Below are positions 26,126-34,369 of a stretch of 64,000 nucleotides of DNA, one piece after another. The notes under the pieces were generated by a model. That model made no database searches. It was not told the origin of the DNA and saw only the letters and a program-made list of their open reading frames with translations. This stretch comes from Paenibacillus macerans (lineage in GTDB: Bacteria; Bacillota; Bacilli; Paenibacillales; Paenibacillaceae): NCBI RefSeq assembly GCF_023715465.1, contig NZ_JAMBOE010000006.1:62001-126000 (forward strand), read 5' to 3'. Made by a program: the position numbers and the translations under genes. Position 1 is the first letter of the stretch, and each line of letters starts with the position of its first letter.

Positions 26126-26614
26126 ATGGTTCAACTGATTCCGATGAACGACGCCGATTACCGCGATTTCCGCAGCCGGTCGGTCCGCGATTACGCGGAG
26201 GATAAGGTGGCCGCCGGAACGTGGACGGCCGAGGATGCGCCGGCGCTTGCGGAAGCGGCCTTCCGCCGCTTTCTGCCGGACGGCAGAAATACGAAGGACG
26301 CCTTTCTCTACCTTGTGCACGACACTGTACGCGAGGAGGCGGTCGGGCATCTGTGGTTTAACGCCATGGAACAGGAAAAAGGGCGGATTGCTTTTATTTT
26401 GGACATTTTGATCTACGAGGAGCATCAAGGCAAAGGTTACGGCAAAAGGACGATGGCCGCGCTGGAGGAAGAGGTTCGCCGGCTGGGCCTGGACACCATT
26501 TCGCTGCACGTGTTTGGCCACAATCAAAGAGCGTTCGAACTGTACCGGAAGATGGGGTACGAGGTGACGGACATCCAAATGACCAAAGTTCTGGCGGGGG
26601 AAACCGAGGCTTGA
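26126..26614 (+). CDS. GNAT-family N-acetyltransferase
   Basis: A 162-residue transferase with the GNAT core: IAFILDILIYEEHQGKGYGKRTMAALEEE (motif A with Q-G-K-G-Y-G) and LHVFGHNQRAFELYRKMGYEVTD (motif B). ATG 26126 lies 6 nt after AAGGTGGGG; a GTG at 26114 inside that ribosome site is less likely. It is about 100 nt downstream of the ECF gene and might be co-transcribed. The substrate is unknown. Confidence 0.88.
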   Translation: MVQLIPMNDADYRDFRSRSVRDYAEDKVAAGTWTAEDAPALAEAAFRRFLPDGRNTKDAFLYLVHDTVREEAVGHLWFNAMEQEKGRIAFILDILIYEEHQGKGYGKRTMAALEEEVRRLGLDTISLHVFGHNQRAFELYRKMGYEVTDIQMTKVLAGETEA

Positions 26615-26668
26615 CGGCCTGGACTAACTTGGGGCGAAGGTAAGCCGCCAGCGACATGGCAGCGTCAA

Positions 26669-26946
26669 TATAAGTTGAACTAAAGAAATACGGAAGTTAG
26701 GCAAGAGGGTTCAATTTTCTAAAAGAGTCACATTTTAGAATATTGAACCTAGGGGAAATGATTCTGAAGAAACTCAAAGCTTTCTGGAAGAAGGCTAAAT
26801 CGGAAGCATATGCTTGGTCGCCTTTGTGAGCGGATTTCTTCAGCATCTGGATTTAGTTAAATTAGAGAAATCCGAGAACAACAGCGATCGTAAGAACATT
26901 TCACACGGCTGCCCCGATCCGTACAATCAATAGTTCAACTTATATA
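26669..26946. mobile_element. MITE-like element with 15-bp terminal inverted repeats
   Basis: ATATAAGTTGAACTA near 26669-26683 is perfectly inverted as TAGTTCAACTTATAT near 26931-26945. If TA is the duplicated target, both ends are flanked by TA, as in IS630/Tc1-type insertions. Inside are a long hairpin (GGTTCAAT...ATTGAACC, 26708-26749), a GGATTTC/GAAATCC pair, and a 23-codon frame but no transposase. It therefore looks like a non-autonomous element. The rest of the gap to ychF (26950-27174) holds nothing recognised. Confidence 0.65.
26758..26829 (+). CDS. Possible 23-residue cationic peptide inside the MITE-like element
   Basis: ATG 26758 to TGA 26829 encodes a peptide starting MILKKLKAFWKKAKSE, with 6 lysines and an amphipathic pattern. 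AGGGGAA stands directly before the ATG, with short spacing. Length alone makes chance likely. It is listed only because of its composition and ribosome-site-like sequence. Confidence 0.2.
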   Translation: MILKKLKAFWKKAKSEAYAWSPL

Positions 26947-27174
26947 GCTGCGGGGATCGGCAGACAGTGCCTTTCCGACGGGGTCTAGCAGCGAAAATGT
27001 TTGACTGATAACGTTCAACCGGCGGTGCCCGGCAGCCGGATGGCCTCCGTCATGCCGCCAGTCAACATGCCGTCAAACCGCCGGATTTCGAGATGTCCTT
27101 GAAATATTTTCGGCGTATCGGTACTATGGTTGAAGGAAGATGAGCAATTACATGAATGAGGAGTTGTCATAAAT

Positions 27175-28275
27175 ATGGCTTTAAAGGCTGGCATTGTGGG
27201 CCTTCCGAACGTTGGAAAATCCACATTGTTTAACGCGATTACCCAAGCGGGAGCGGAATCCGCAAACTACCCGTTTTGCACGATCGATCCGAATGTTGGC
27301 GTGGTGGAAGTGCCGGACGAGCGGCTCGATAAACTGACGGAGATGGTGACCCCAAACCGCACGGTGCCGACGGCGTTTGAATTTGTCGACATCGCTGGAC
27401 TGGTGCGCGGCGCAAGTAAAGGCGAAGGGCTTGGCAACAAGTTCCTGGCCCACATCCGCGAGGTCGATGCGATCGTGCACGTCGTCCGCTGCTTTGAGGA
27501 TGAGAATATTACCCACGTGGAAGGCAAGGTCAATCCGATCAATGACATCCAGACGATCAATCTGGAGTTGATTTTAGCTGATGTGGAAAGCGTGGAAAAA
27601 AGAATCGAACGCGCCCGTAAAAATATGAAAGGCGGCAATAAGCAATACGCCCAGGAAGTCGAGGTACTGGAACGGATCAAGGAGGCGCTCTACAACGATC
27701 AGCCGGCGCGCAGCGTGGAGCTGACGGATGAAGAGAAGGTGCTCTTGCGCGATCTGCATCTGCTTACGGTCAAGCCGGTGCTGTATGCGGCGAACGTCAG
27801 CGAGGACGGCGTGGCCGACGCGGACAACAACCCGTATGTGCAGCAGGTGAAAGAATTCGCCGCGGCGGAAGGCGCCGAAGTCGTGCCGATCAGCGCCAAG
27901 GTGGAAGCGGAAATCGCCGAGCTCGACGGCGAGGACAAAGCGATGTTCCTGGAAGAACTCGGACTTCAGTCCTCCGGGTTGGACCGCCTGATCCAGGCTG
28001 CTTACCGGCTGCTGGGCTTGTATACGTACTTCACCGCCGGCGTGCAGGAGGTCCGGGCTTGGACGATCCGCAAAGGCACAAAAGCGCCGGGGGCGGCGGG
28101 CGTCATCCACTCCGATTTCGAGCGCGGCTTCATTCGGGCGGAGGTCGTATCCTATGAGGATCTGGTCGCCGCCGGTACGATGAACGCCGCTCGTGAACGC
28201 GGCCAGCTGCGTCTGGAAGGCAAAGACTACGTCGTTCAGGACGGAGACATCATGCATTTCCGTTTTAACGTGTAA
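27175..28275 (+). CDS. ychF: YchF/Ola1-type P-loop ATPase
   Basis: Conserved TRAFAC-class NTPase (366 residues) that prefers ATP and associates with ribosomes and redox-stress control. It shows G1 GLPNVGKST (residues 9-17), switch region [16 protein letters not shown] for G3 and a C-terminal TGS domain ([34 protein letters not shown]). In place of the NKxD of GTPases it has the YchF-type region [13 protein letters not shown] precedes ATG 27175. It stands alone. Confidence 0.97.
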   Translation: MALKAGIVGLPNVGKSTLFNAITQAGAESANYPFCTIDPNVGVVEVPDERLDKLTEMVTPNRTVPTAFEFVDIAGLVRGASKGEGLGNKFLAHIREVDAIVHVVRCFEDENITHVEGKVNPINDIQTINLELILADVESVEKRIERARKNMKGGNKQYAQEVEVLERIKEALYNDQPARSVELTDEEKVLLRDLHLLTVKPVLYAANVSEDGVADADNNPYVQQVKEFAAAEGAEVVPISAKVEAEIAELDGEDKAMFLEELGLQSSGLDRLIQAAYRLLGLYTYFTAGVQEVRAWTIRKGTKAPGAAGVIHSDFERGFIRAEVVSYEDLVAAGTMNAARERGQLRLEGKDYVVQDGDIMHFRFNV

Positions 28276-28294
28276 TGTAAATTCGGGCTGACGG

Positions 28295-28335
28295 AAGCCT
28301 TCAAGTCCCTTGCTCAAGCGGATTTGAGGGCTTCT
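28295..28335 (+). terminator. Possible ychF terminator
   Basis: AAGCCTTCAA (28295-28304) can pair with TTGAGGGCTT (28324-28333), 10 bp with one wobble. The T-tract is poor. Confidence 0.5.
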
Positions 28336-28427
28336 TGAGTTTCCGCCAAAAGGAGATTGGGGATTTGTCTTTAAGGATGATTTACCCAGGTCCTTCGAAT
28401 TAAGCGTGGAAATGGGAAAAATTTGTA

Positions 28428-28456
28428 TTGTTATGCTTAAAAGCTATGAGTATACT
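28428..28456 (+). promoter_or_regulatory. Promoter of the TM2 gene pair
   Basis: TTGTTA (28428-28433), 17 bp, TATACT (28451-28456), about 44 nt upstream of the GTG start. Confidence 0.6.
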
Positions 28457-28499
28457 GAAATCAGCTTTTGCTTTATTTATCGATTAGGAGGAATTTTTT

Positions 28500-28850
28500 G
28501 TGAGTATGGATTACTTAATGTCCAGAAAAAGCCAGTTGGACACCCGGGAGCTGCTGCTGCTTGAATCGGAAGTAAAGGCCCAGGGGAAAAACATGGTGGT
28601 GGCTTATGTTCTGTGGTATTTCCTGGGAATGTTCGGAGGTCATCGTTTCTATATGGGACGGACCGGTTCGGCGGTAGCCCAGTTGATTTTGTCGGTTACC
28701 ATTATCGGAATATTCGTTACGTCCATCTGGTGGATCGTTGACGCGTTCCTCGTGCACACTTGGGTGAAACAGCACAATGCAGAAATGGAAAACCGTTTGA
28801 TCGACCGGATTTTTTATGACCGCGGCAGATCTCCGGAGTACCCTATCTAA
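28500..28850 (+). CDS. TM2 domain-containing membrane protein
   Basis: A 116-residue protein with two hydrophobic helices. The TM2 signature is VAYVLWYFLGMFGGHRFYMGRTGSAVAQLIL, then IWWIVDAFLV. The N-terminal 30 residues are charged and predicted helical (DTRELLLLESEVKAQGK). The GTG start at 28500 is 8 nt after AGGAGG. Its stop overlaps the ATG of a second TM2 gene (TAATG), so the two are translationally coupled. Function of the family in bacteria is unknown. Confidence 0.85.
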   Translation: MSMDYLMSRKSQLDTRELLLLESEVKAQGKNMVVAYVLWYFLGMFGGHRFYMGRTGSAVAQLILSVTIIGIFVTSIWWIVDAFLVHTWVKQHNAEMENRLIDRIFYDRGRSPEYPI

Positions 28851-29314
28851 TGGCGCTGACGAAAAACGATCTGTCCACGAATGAGCTGCTTGTGCTGAAT
28901 TTGGAAATGAACAAGCGGGAAAAATCCTTGGTGTTTGCTTATCTCATGCTTCTGGTCGGCCATTTGGGCATACACCGTTTTTATCTGAAAAAAATCGCCA
29001 CGGGAATCGTCCAGCTCTGCTTGTCTGTTTTGGCGTTTGTGTTTTACTTTGTGTTTGCGATCGCGTCAGGCATCGAAAGCGTGGAGTCGCCCGACAGCAT
29101 GGGATCGCTGCTGTTCCTGATTCCCGTCGTGCTCTTTGGTTTGGCCCTCACCGTATGGGTTATCGTTGACGCTTGCCTGCTTCCGGGGATGGTCCGGGAG
29201 TGGAATTTGCGGATTGAGAACGGGCTGATCGCCCAAATCGCCGCGGCCCGGTCCGCTAACCGCTCCGACGGTACGGAACAGCCGCAGCCGAACGGGATTA
29301 ACCTGACAAAGTGA
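28850..29314 (+). CDS. Second TM2-like membrane protein, coupled to the first
   Basis: A 154-residue paralogue of the preceding protein: similar N-terminal segment (LSTNELLVLNLEMNKREKSL), then VFAYLMLLVGHLGIHRFYLKKIATGIVQL and a third and fourth hydrophobic stretch ending in VWVIVDACLLPGM. Both proteins share the layout charged helix, TM, GxHRFY, TM, D, charged tail. The coupling suggests a heteromeric complex. A bidirectional terminator follows. Confidence 0.82.
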   Translation: MALTKNDLSTNELLVLNLEMNKREKSLVFAYLMLLVGHLGIHRFYLKKIATGIVQLCLSVLAFVFYFVFAIASGIESVESPDSMGSLLFLIPVVLFGLALTVWVIVDACLLPGMVREWNLRIENGLIAQIAAARSANRSDGTEQPQPNGINLTK

Positions 29315-29355
29315 TAGAATGGATTAGCTTAATCTCATATTGAAAAAGTTTGAAG

Positions 29356-29400
29356 AAGGCCGTGAATTTCAACCGTGATGTTGAAATTCACGGCCTTTTT
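29356..29400. terminator. Perfect bidirectional terminator
   Basis: AAGGCCGTGAATTTCAA (29356-29372), 8-nt loop, TTGAAATTCACGGCCTT (29381-29397), with A- and T-runs outside. It separates the convergent TM2 and MFS genes. The last codons and stop of the MFS gene (29369) lie inside the stem. Confidence 0.93.
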
Positions 29401-30646
29401 CGATCGTCCTGGCCCGGGAAAGGGGTTCTTTTTCCGAGGAAAGGTAAAGCTGAACGGTAAACGCGCAGCAGACGAGCAGAAGCACGCCCACCAGCAGAAA
29501 TGACGTCCGCAGGCTGGTAAAGGCGGTGAAAAAGCCGAACAACAGCGGGTCCAGCAATTGGGCAGCGCGGTTGGACATTAAGCGAAGGCCGATTCCCAGT
29601 CCCCGTTCCTCCTGCGACGTAGCCCCCGCGATCATGGACAGCGTCATCGGCTGGTTGATGCCCAGCGCAAGGCCGGTTACGAACACCAAAGCCGCTATGG
29701 CGTAAAAGTTGGTCAGCAGAGGAACGGCAAACAGCAGCAGCAGCGAGACCCCGTAGGTCAGGATCAGCATCCAGCGGAAGCTTAGCTTATCCATCAGCCG
29801 CGGGTAAATCGGCCGGACGAACAGGGCGGACAATGCCCCGACGGAGATGAGCAGTCCGACACGGGTGTTGGAAATCCCCAGCGACTCCAGATGGATGGGC
29901 AGGTACGCCGTGCGCACGTCCACTATAAACAAGGAGATGAAGGTAGTCAGCAAAATCACGGCAAACCTGCGGTTGCGGACCATCGTTAGACACTGTCGAA
30001 ACAGACCGAGCACTTTAAACGAAATCGGGGTTTCTTCCTGGCGGAAGCGAACTGACACGCCGCCTGAGGGAGAAGGCGACACTGCAGCCGGATCGGGAGT
30101 GCGGCTTTCCTCCCGGCAGCGCCAGGAGGTCAGCATAAGCAGCAAGCTGCTTAGCGTATAACCGGTAAACACGGTTCGATATCCGAACTGATCCGACAAT
30201 AAGCCGGAGACGATCGGAGCAACCATTTGCCCGATAGCCATATACAAAGAAAAAGTCGCAAACCTGCTCTCGCTTCCTTCCGCGGGCCCTTCCGTAATCA
30301 GTACCTGGACGGCCAGCCATACGGCCATTTGGCCGAGTCCGGCCAGCAATTGGGCGAACGCCAGAATCCAAGGGCCAGCGGAAACCCCGTACAGCAACCC
30401 GCTGGCCATCATTAGTACGGCTCCGGCGCGCAAAACCACGGTTCTGCCTAACCGGTCGGCGATGAACCCGCCGGGAATGGCCGCCAGCAGCGGGAGCAGA
30501 GCGTAAACCGCCAGCACGAGGCCGGCGGTAATGCCTTGAATGCCAAGGGAGGCCGTATACAAAGAGATGATGGGCCGGGTTAACGAAAAGGCAAACCAGT
30601 ATAATCCGCAGGATAAGGAAACCCAGACAAAATTACGGTGCTGCAT
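29369..30646 (-). CDS. MFS transporter in the hydrolase locus
   Basis: About 425 residues with 12 hydrophobic segments. Motif A is clear in the first loop (PGGFIADRLGRTVVLRAG). A polar loop near 190-215 follows the sixth segment. ATG 30646 lies within the end of the upstream hydrolase gene (stop at 30633), a 14-base overlap with no own ribosome site, so translation is probably coupled. The stop codon lies inside the terminator stem. Location in the LysR-ABC-hydrolase locus suggests it moves a substrate or a product of the hydrolase. Confidence 0.85.
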   Translation of the reverse strand: MQHRNFVWVSLSCGLYWFAFSLTRPIISLYTASLGIQGITAGLVLAVYALLPLLAAIPGGFIADRLGRTVVLRAGAVLMMASGLLYGVSAGPWILAFAQLLAGLGQMAVWLAVQVLITEGPAEGSESRFATFSLYMAIGQMVAPIVSGLLSDQFGYRTVFTGYTLSSLLLMLTSWRCREESRTPDPAAVSPSPSGGVSVRFRQEETPISFKVLGLFRQCLTMVRNRRFAVILLTTFISLFIVDVRTAYLPIHLESLGISNTRVGLLISVGALSALFVRPIYPRLMDKLSFRWMLILTYGVSLLLLFAVPLLTNFYAIAALVFVTGLALGINQPMTLSMIAGATSQEERGLGIGLRLMSNRAAQLLDPLLFGFFTAFTSLRTSFLLVGVLLLVCCAFTVQLYLSSEKEPLSRARTIEKGREFQHHG

Positions 30647-31385
30647 GGGAGCTTGCGGCGGAAAAATCAATTTTTCCGTCAAACAAGCCTTTTTCCGTTT
30701 GATAGATATAATTGATGGTCTCCTCCGTACTGACCACATCGGCGTATTTGGCGTTCATATCGAACAAATTGATGGCATGGGACGCTTCGCCCCGGTCAAA
30801 CGTGCATTCCTCCACAACGCCGACGAAGAAGTTGTAAGAGAAAGCGTCGATGACGCCGGCCCGCACGCATCCGCCGGTGGTCGTGCCGCAAATCAGCAGC
30901 GTGTCGACGCCGAGATCGTTGAGAAAGCCCAGCAGCGGTGTGCCGTGAAACGGCGATGGTTTCAGTTTCTCGATAACGATGTCGCAGGGCTCCGGGGCAA
31001 TTTCCCGGACGATCTCGTTGCTGCCGTAGCCAAGGACTCCTTCCTGTTCCTCTGAACGGGTGTTTTTGCGTCTCCAGCCGCCGGCGTCGAAGCCGTCGGG
31101 ACGGCGGTCGACCCCGGTCGAGTAGAAGACCGGTATGCGCTGCTCGCGAGCGGCCTGCAGCAGCTTCTGAATATGCGGGATCGCCTCCCAGGCGGATTCG
31201 CCGCAGCTGTTGCGCCAGCGTTTGACGGAATCGAGGACCGGTTCTTTTTGATGACCGCAAAACCCGTAGCTGACATCGATGACCAACACGGCCGGCCGTT
31301 TCCCGAAACCGGCTTTAGCGTCATATCCGGCATTGCCGAAAACCTGTTTGTCTCGTTCCGTCAAAAACTTGTCCCATACTCTCAT
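30633..31385 (-). CDS. Isochorismatase-fold cysteine hydrolase (N-carbamoylsarcosine/maleamate amidase-like)
   Basis: A 250-residue amidohydrolase. The catalytic triad is visible: Asp in VLVIDVSYGF (near 35), Lys in IEKLKPSPFHGTPL (near 140) and Cys in GTTTGGCVRAGVID (near 170), preceded by the cis-peptide region. The N-terminus (WDKFLTERDKQVF) resembles N-carbamoylsarcosine amidase and maleamate amidase more than isochorismatase itself. ATG 31385 follows GGAGGAAATATC; an upstream ATG at 31424 lacks a ribosome site and overlaps the previous gene. It probably releases ammonia from a small amide imported by the neighbouring ABC system. Confidence 0.85.
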   Translation of the reverse strand: MRVWDKFLTERDKQVFGNAGYDAKAGFGKRPAVLVIDVSYGFCGHQKEPVLDSVKRWRNSCGESAWEAIPHIQKLLQAAREQRIPVFYSTGVDRRPDGFDAGGWRRKNTRSEEQEGVLGYGSNEIVREIAPEPCDIVIEKLKPSPFHGTPLLGFLNDLGVDTLLICGTTTGGCVRAGVIDAFSYNFFVGVVEECTFDRGEASHAINLFDMNAKYADVVSTEETINYIYQTEKGLFDGKIDFSAASSHAAP

Positions 31386-31413
31386 GATATTTCCTCCCGA
31401 TTTTATTTTTTTC

Positions 31414-32472
31414 TTATTTAACAAATTGCATGTCCACGATATCCGCGTAGCCGATCGCTTCGTCTTTCAGCAGCCCGGCCGCGCGAACGACGGATAAGCC
31501 TGTGTTTACGGCCTCCTCGGAAATCTGGCCTGTGTATTCCCACATTTCGTCCTCATAAGACCGGTCGATCGTCGCCGCAAGCAGCTCATCGGTCATCGAC
31601 GGGAATTCCAGCTTGGCGATTTCCATGCTCTCCGCTTTGTTGTCGCGGATAAATTCCAGCGCTTTATGAATACCGTCGACAAATTTCCGTACGGTTTCCG
31701 GGTCGTTTTCGATATTGTCCTGCTTGATGTTGATCGTCGAATAGGCGTACGGGCCAAGCTCCTGCGGCACATTGTAGAACGGTTCGCCCCAGATGCCTTC
31801 TTTGATGCCCTGCGTCAGCATCGGTTCGGTCACGACGGCTATGTCGCCTTGATTTTGCTGCAGCACTGCGGGGATCGCTCCGGTATCAACCTCCTTCAGC
31901 TTCAAATCCTTGTCAAGCGCAAGTCCCCATTCTCCCGCCAGGTAACGAATAATCGAATTGGGGGTACCGCCGTATTGGGACACGGCCACGGTTTTGCCTT
32001 TCATGAAGGCGGCGATGTCGTCGCCGGGGTCAAGGCCGGACCGGGCCACCAAATAAACATTGCCCCGGTTAACGACGTTTACGATGGCTCTAAGCTCGGC
32101 GCCCTTGGCTTTGGCGAAAGCGTTATGTTCGGGGCCGCCGATGAAGCCGTAAGCCTGGTCGGTCAGCACCGCGTTGGTGTGGGCGCTGCCGCCGGACAGC
32201 GTGATCGCTTTGACGTTCAGGCCGTCGAAAAATCCTTTGCGGATGGCGATATAAAGCGGCAGATACCCGGTGCTGTGAACCGGCTCGGCGATAACGATTT
32301 CCTTGGTGCCGCCCTTGTTTGCGCTGCCCGAGCCACCGGCGGCGCCGGCCGCAGGCGCCGTTCCGGCCGCCGTCCCCGGCGGAGCTTGACCTCCGCAACC
32401 GGCGATCAGCGCCGTGATGAGCACGACGGCAAGCATCAATGCCTTGCGAGATAAAAGTTTGACATTTGTCAT
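31414..32472 (-). CDS. ABC transporter substrate-binding lipoprotein (NMT1/SsuA/TauA type)
   Basis: A 352-residue solute receptor. Residues 1-27 form a lipoprotein signal with lipobox LIAGC, followed by a Gly/Ala linker. The body (EIVIAEPVHSTGYLPLYIAIRKGFF, KTVAVSQYGGTPNSIIRYLAGEWG, then TEPMLTQGIKEG) is the periplasmic-binding fold used for sulfonates, nitrate, pyrimidine precursors and similar molecules. Ligand unknown. It follows the permease and ATPase genes, and the amidase gene starts 29 nt later. Confidence 0.9.
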   Translation of the reverse strand: MTNVKLLSRKALMLAVVLITALIAGCGGQAPPGTAAGTAPAAGAAGGSGSANKGGTKEIVIAEPVHSTGYLPLYIAIRKGFFDGLNVKAITLSGGSAHTNAVLTDQAYGFIGGPEHNAFAKAKGAELRAIVNVVNRGNVYLVARSGLDPGDDIAAFMKGKTVAVSQYGGTPNSIIRYLAGEWGLALDKDLKLKEVDTGAIPAVLQQNQGDIAVVTEPMLTQGIKEGIWGEPFYNVPQELGPYAYSTINIKQDNIENDPETVRKFVDGIHKALEFIRDNKAESMEIAKLEFPSMTDELLAATIDRSYEDEMWEYTGQISEEAVNTGLSVVRAAGLLKDEAIGYADIVDMQFVK

Positions 32473-32515
32473 GATGGCCTCCCCCTATTTGCTCACGGCT
32501 ATATATAGCCCCTTT

Positions 32516-33385
32516 TTATTTTTGATGGGTAAATCCTTTCAGCAAGAAGACTTCCAGCCTGCCGACCAGGATATACAGCAGCATGGACAGGATGGACAGA
32601 TTAAAAATGTTGGCCCAGATCAGGCTGATTTCGTACGTTTGCCCGGCGTAAAAGATCATGCGTCCAAGCCCTTGCTCGGAGCCGATATATTCGCCGACGA
32701 TCGCTCCCGTGAGCGCCAGCCCGATATTGATGCGCAGCGCGGAAATCATCGCCGGAATCGCCGTGGGCACGATCACTTTGCTGAACACCTGCAGCCGGGA
32801 AGCGCCAAGCGAATAAACCATCCGCACGAGATCCTTATCGACGCTGCGTACGCCGTTATAGGTGGTGAGTGTGGTGATCACGACCGTAATCGCAAAGCCC
32901 ATGGCGATCTTCGACCCGATGCCGATGCCGAATACGAGCACGATAATCGGGGCAAGCGCCAGCTTGGGCATGGCCTCGAACATAATGATGAAAGGCTCGA
33001 AAATCCGGGCGTAATATTTGGACCACCAAAAGGATAAACCGATCAGCGTTCCGCCCGCCGTTCCCAGCAAAAATCCGTAAATGGTGGAACGAAAGGTGTA
33101 AAACGTATCCTGCCAAACGGAGCCGGACTGTACGCCGGTCCACCAGGTGCGGGCAATTTCCGCCGGCTGGCTCCAGAAAAAGGCGTTGATGATACCCACG
33201 CGGGCGCCGAGTTCCCACAGCAGTAAGATGACCAGAAATAAGGCGATACGGCCTGCGTTGACGAGCCATGGCTTCGGCTGGCTCATTTCGTAATTTAAAG
33301 CGTTGGATTTGCGGCGATGACGGGCCGAACGGCCCACGCTTCCCAAATTGCTGCCGTTCTCCATGACATCCGCTTCACTTTGCAT
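32516..33385 (-). CDS. ABC transporter permease (SsuC/TauC type)
   Basis: A 289-residue inner-membrane subunit with six hydrophobic segments after a polar N-terminus of about 45 residues. The EAA loop reads VRMVYSLGASRLQVFSKVIVPTAIPAMISALR, which contacts the ATPase. AGGAAAGGAG precedes ATG 33385. Middle gene of the ATPase-permease-receptor set. Confidence 0.92.
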   Translation of the reverse strand: MQSEADVMENGSNLGSVGRSARHRRKSNALNYEMSQPKPWLVNAGRIALFLVILLLWELGARVGIINAFFWSQPAEIARTWWTGVQSGSVWQDTFYTFRSTIYGFLLGTAGGTLIGLSFWWSKYYARIFEPFIIMFEAMPKLALAPIIVLVFGIGIGSKIAMGFAITVVITTLTTYNGVRSVDKDLVRMVYSLGASRLQVFSKVIVPTAIPAMISALRINIGLALTGAIVGEYIGSEQGLGRMIFYAGQTYEISLIWANIFNLSILSMLLYILVGRLEVFLLKGFTHQK

Positions 33386-33418
33386 CGTTGTTCGCTCCTT
33401 TCCTGCGGTTAGTTAGCG

Positions 33419-34219
33419 TTATCCGGCAGCTTCCTGCCGGTAAGCCTTCAGCGTTTCTTCCGAAAGAATGCGCAGCGCTTCTTCCTTCAGGGCGATAAAC
33501 TGCGGCGAAGTGACGATCTGCGGCTTGCGCGGGCGCGGCAAATCGATCGTAAGGTGGCGCTTGATCGTCCCCGGTCTGGAGGTCATGATGTACACTTCGT
33601 CGGACAAGTAAATCGCCTCTTCCATGTCATGGGTAACAAACAGAATCGTTTTCTGAAAATCGTCCCAAAGATCAAGCAGCCATTCCTGCATCATCGCCCG
33701 GGTCTGGGCGTCCAACGCTCCGAACGGCTCATCCAAAAGGATGATATCGCGATCATACAAAATCGTCCGCAGTAACGCCGCCCGCTGTCTCATGCCGCCG
33801 GAAAGCTGGGCCGGATAATGATGCTCGAATCCCTTCAACCCGTATTTGTGCAGGAGCGGGAGCGCCTTGGCCTTAGCTTCTTTTTTCGCCACGCCTTGAA
33901 TTTCCAGTCCCAAAATGACGTTGTCCAAAATGTTCCGCCAGGGAAGCAGCAGATCTTTTTGCAGCATATACCCCGTAATTCCGGTCAAGCCGTCGACGCG
34001 GTTGCCGCCTACATAGATCGCTCCTTCCGTGTTGTCCACCAGGCCCGAAATGATGTTGAACAGGGTGGATTTGCCGCAGCCGCTTGGACCGACGATGCTG
34101 ATAAAGCGGTGATTGGGAATGCGCATATCGATCGGGCCAAGCGCTTTGACGGCGGTTCCGTCTGCGGCCAGATACGTCTTGCTTACGTTTTCCAACTCCA
34201 TTTTATAGAGATTCATCAT
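33419..34219 (-). CDS. ABC transporter ATP-binding protein (SsuB/TauB type)
   Basis: A 266-residue ATPase: Walker A GPSGCGKST, Q-loop MLQKDLLLPWRNIL, signature LSGGMRQRAAL, Walker B ILLDEPFGALD and switch FVTHDMEEA. This is the nitrate/sulfonate/taurine subclass. ATG 34219 lies downstream of AAGGAGG; a GTG at 34225 overlaps that site. It is the first gene after the LysR regulator on the same strand, with an AT-rich 145-base spacer that must hold the operon promoter (TTATAA and TATATT, 16 bp apart, are candidates on the minus strand). Confidence 0.92.
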   Translation of the reverse strand: MMNLYKMELENVSKTYLAADGTAVKALGPIDMRIPNHRFISIVGPSGCGKSTLFNIISGLVDNTEGAIYVGGNRVDGLTGITGYMLQKDLLLPWRNILDNVILGLEIQGVAKKEAKAKALPLLHKYGLKGFEHHYPAQLSGGMRQRAALLRTILYDRDIILLDEPFGALDAQTRAMMQEWLLDLWDDFQKTILFVTHDMEEAIYLSDEVYIMTSRPGTIKRHLTIDLPRPRKPQIVTSPQFIALKEEALRILSEETLKAYRQEAAG

Positions 34220-34369
34220 TGCCACCTCCTTTGTGTTAAATAAATAGTAATATAGGTGACATATTCGAGGTTATAAGGAGTTTTTATGTCAGGAAATATG
34301 ACTTCAATTTGACGGATTGGGATTTGAAGGCGGGATTCTTTTGCGGGCGGGGAAGAGCCCTGCAGCGGC

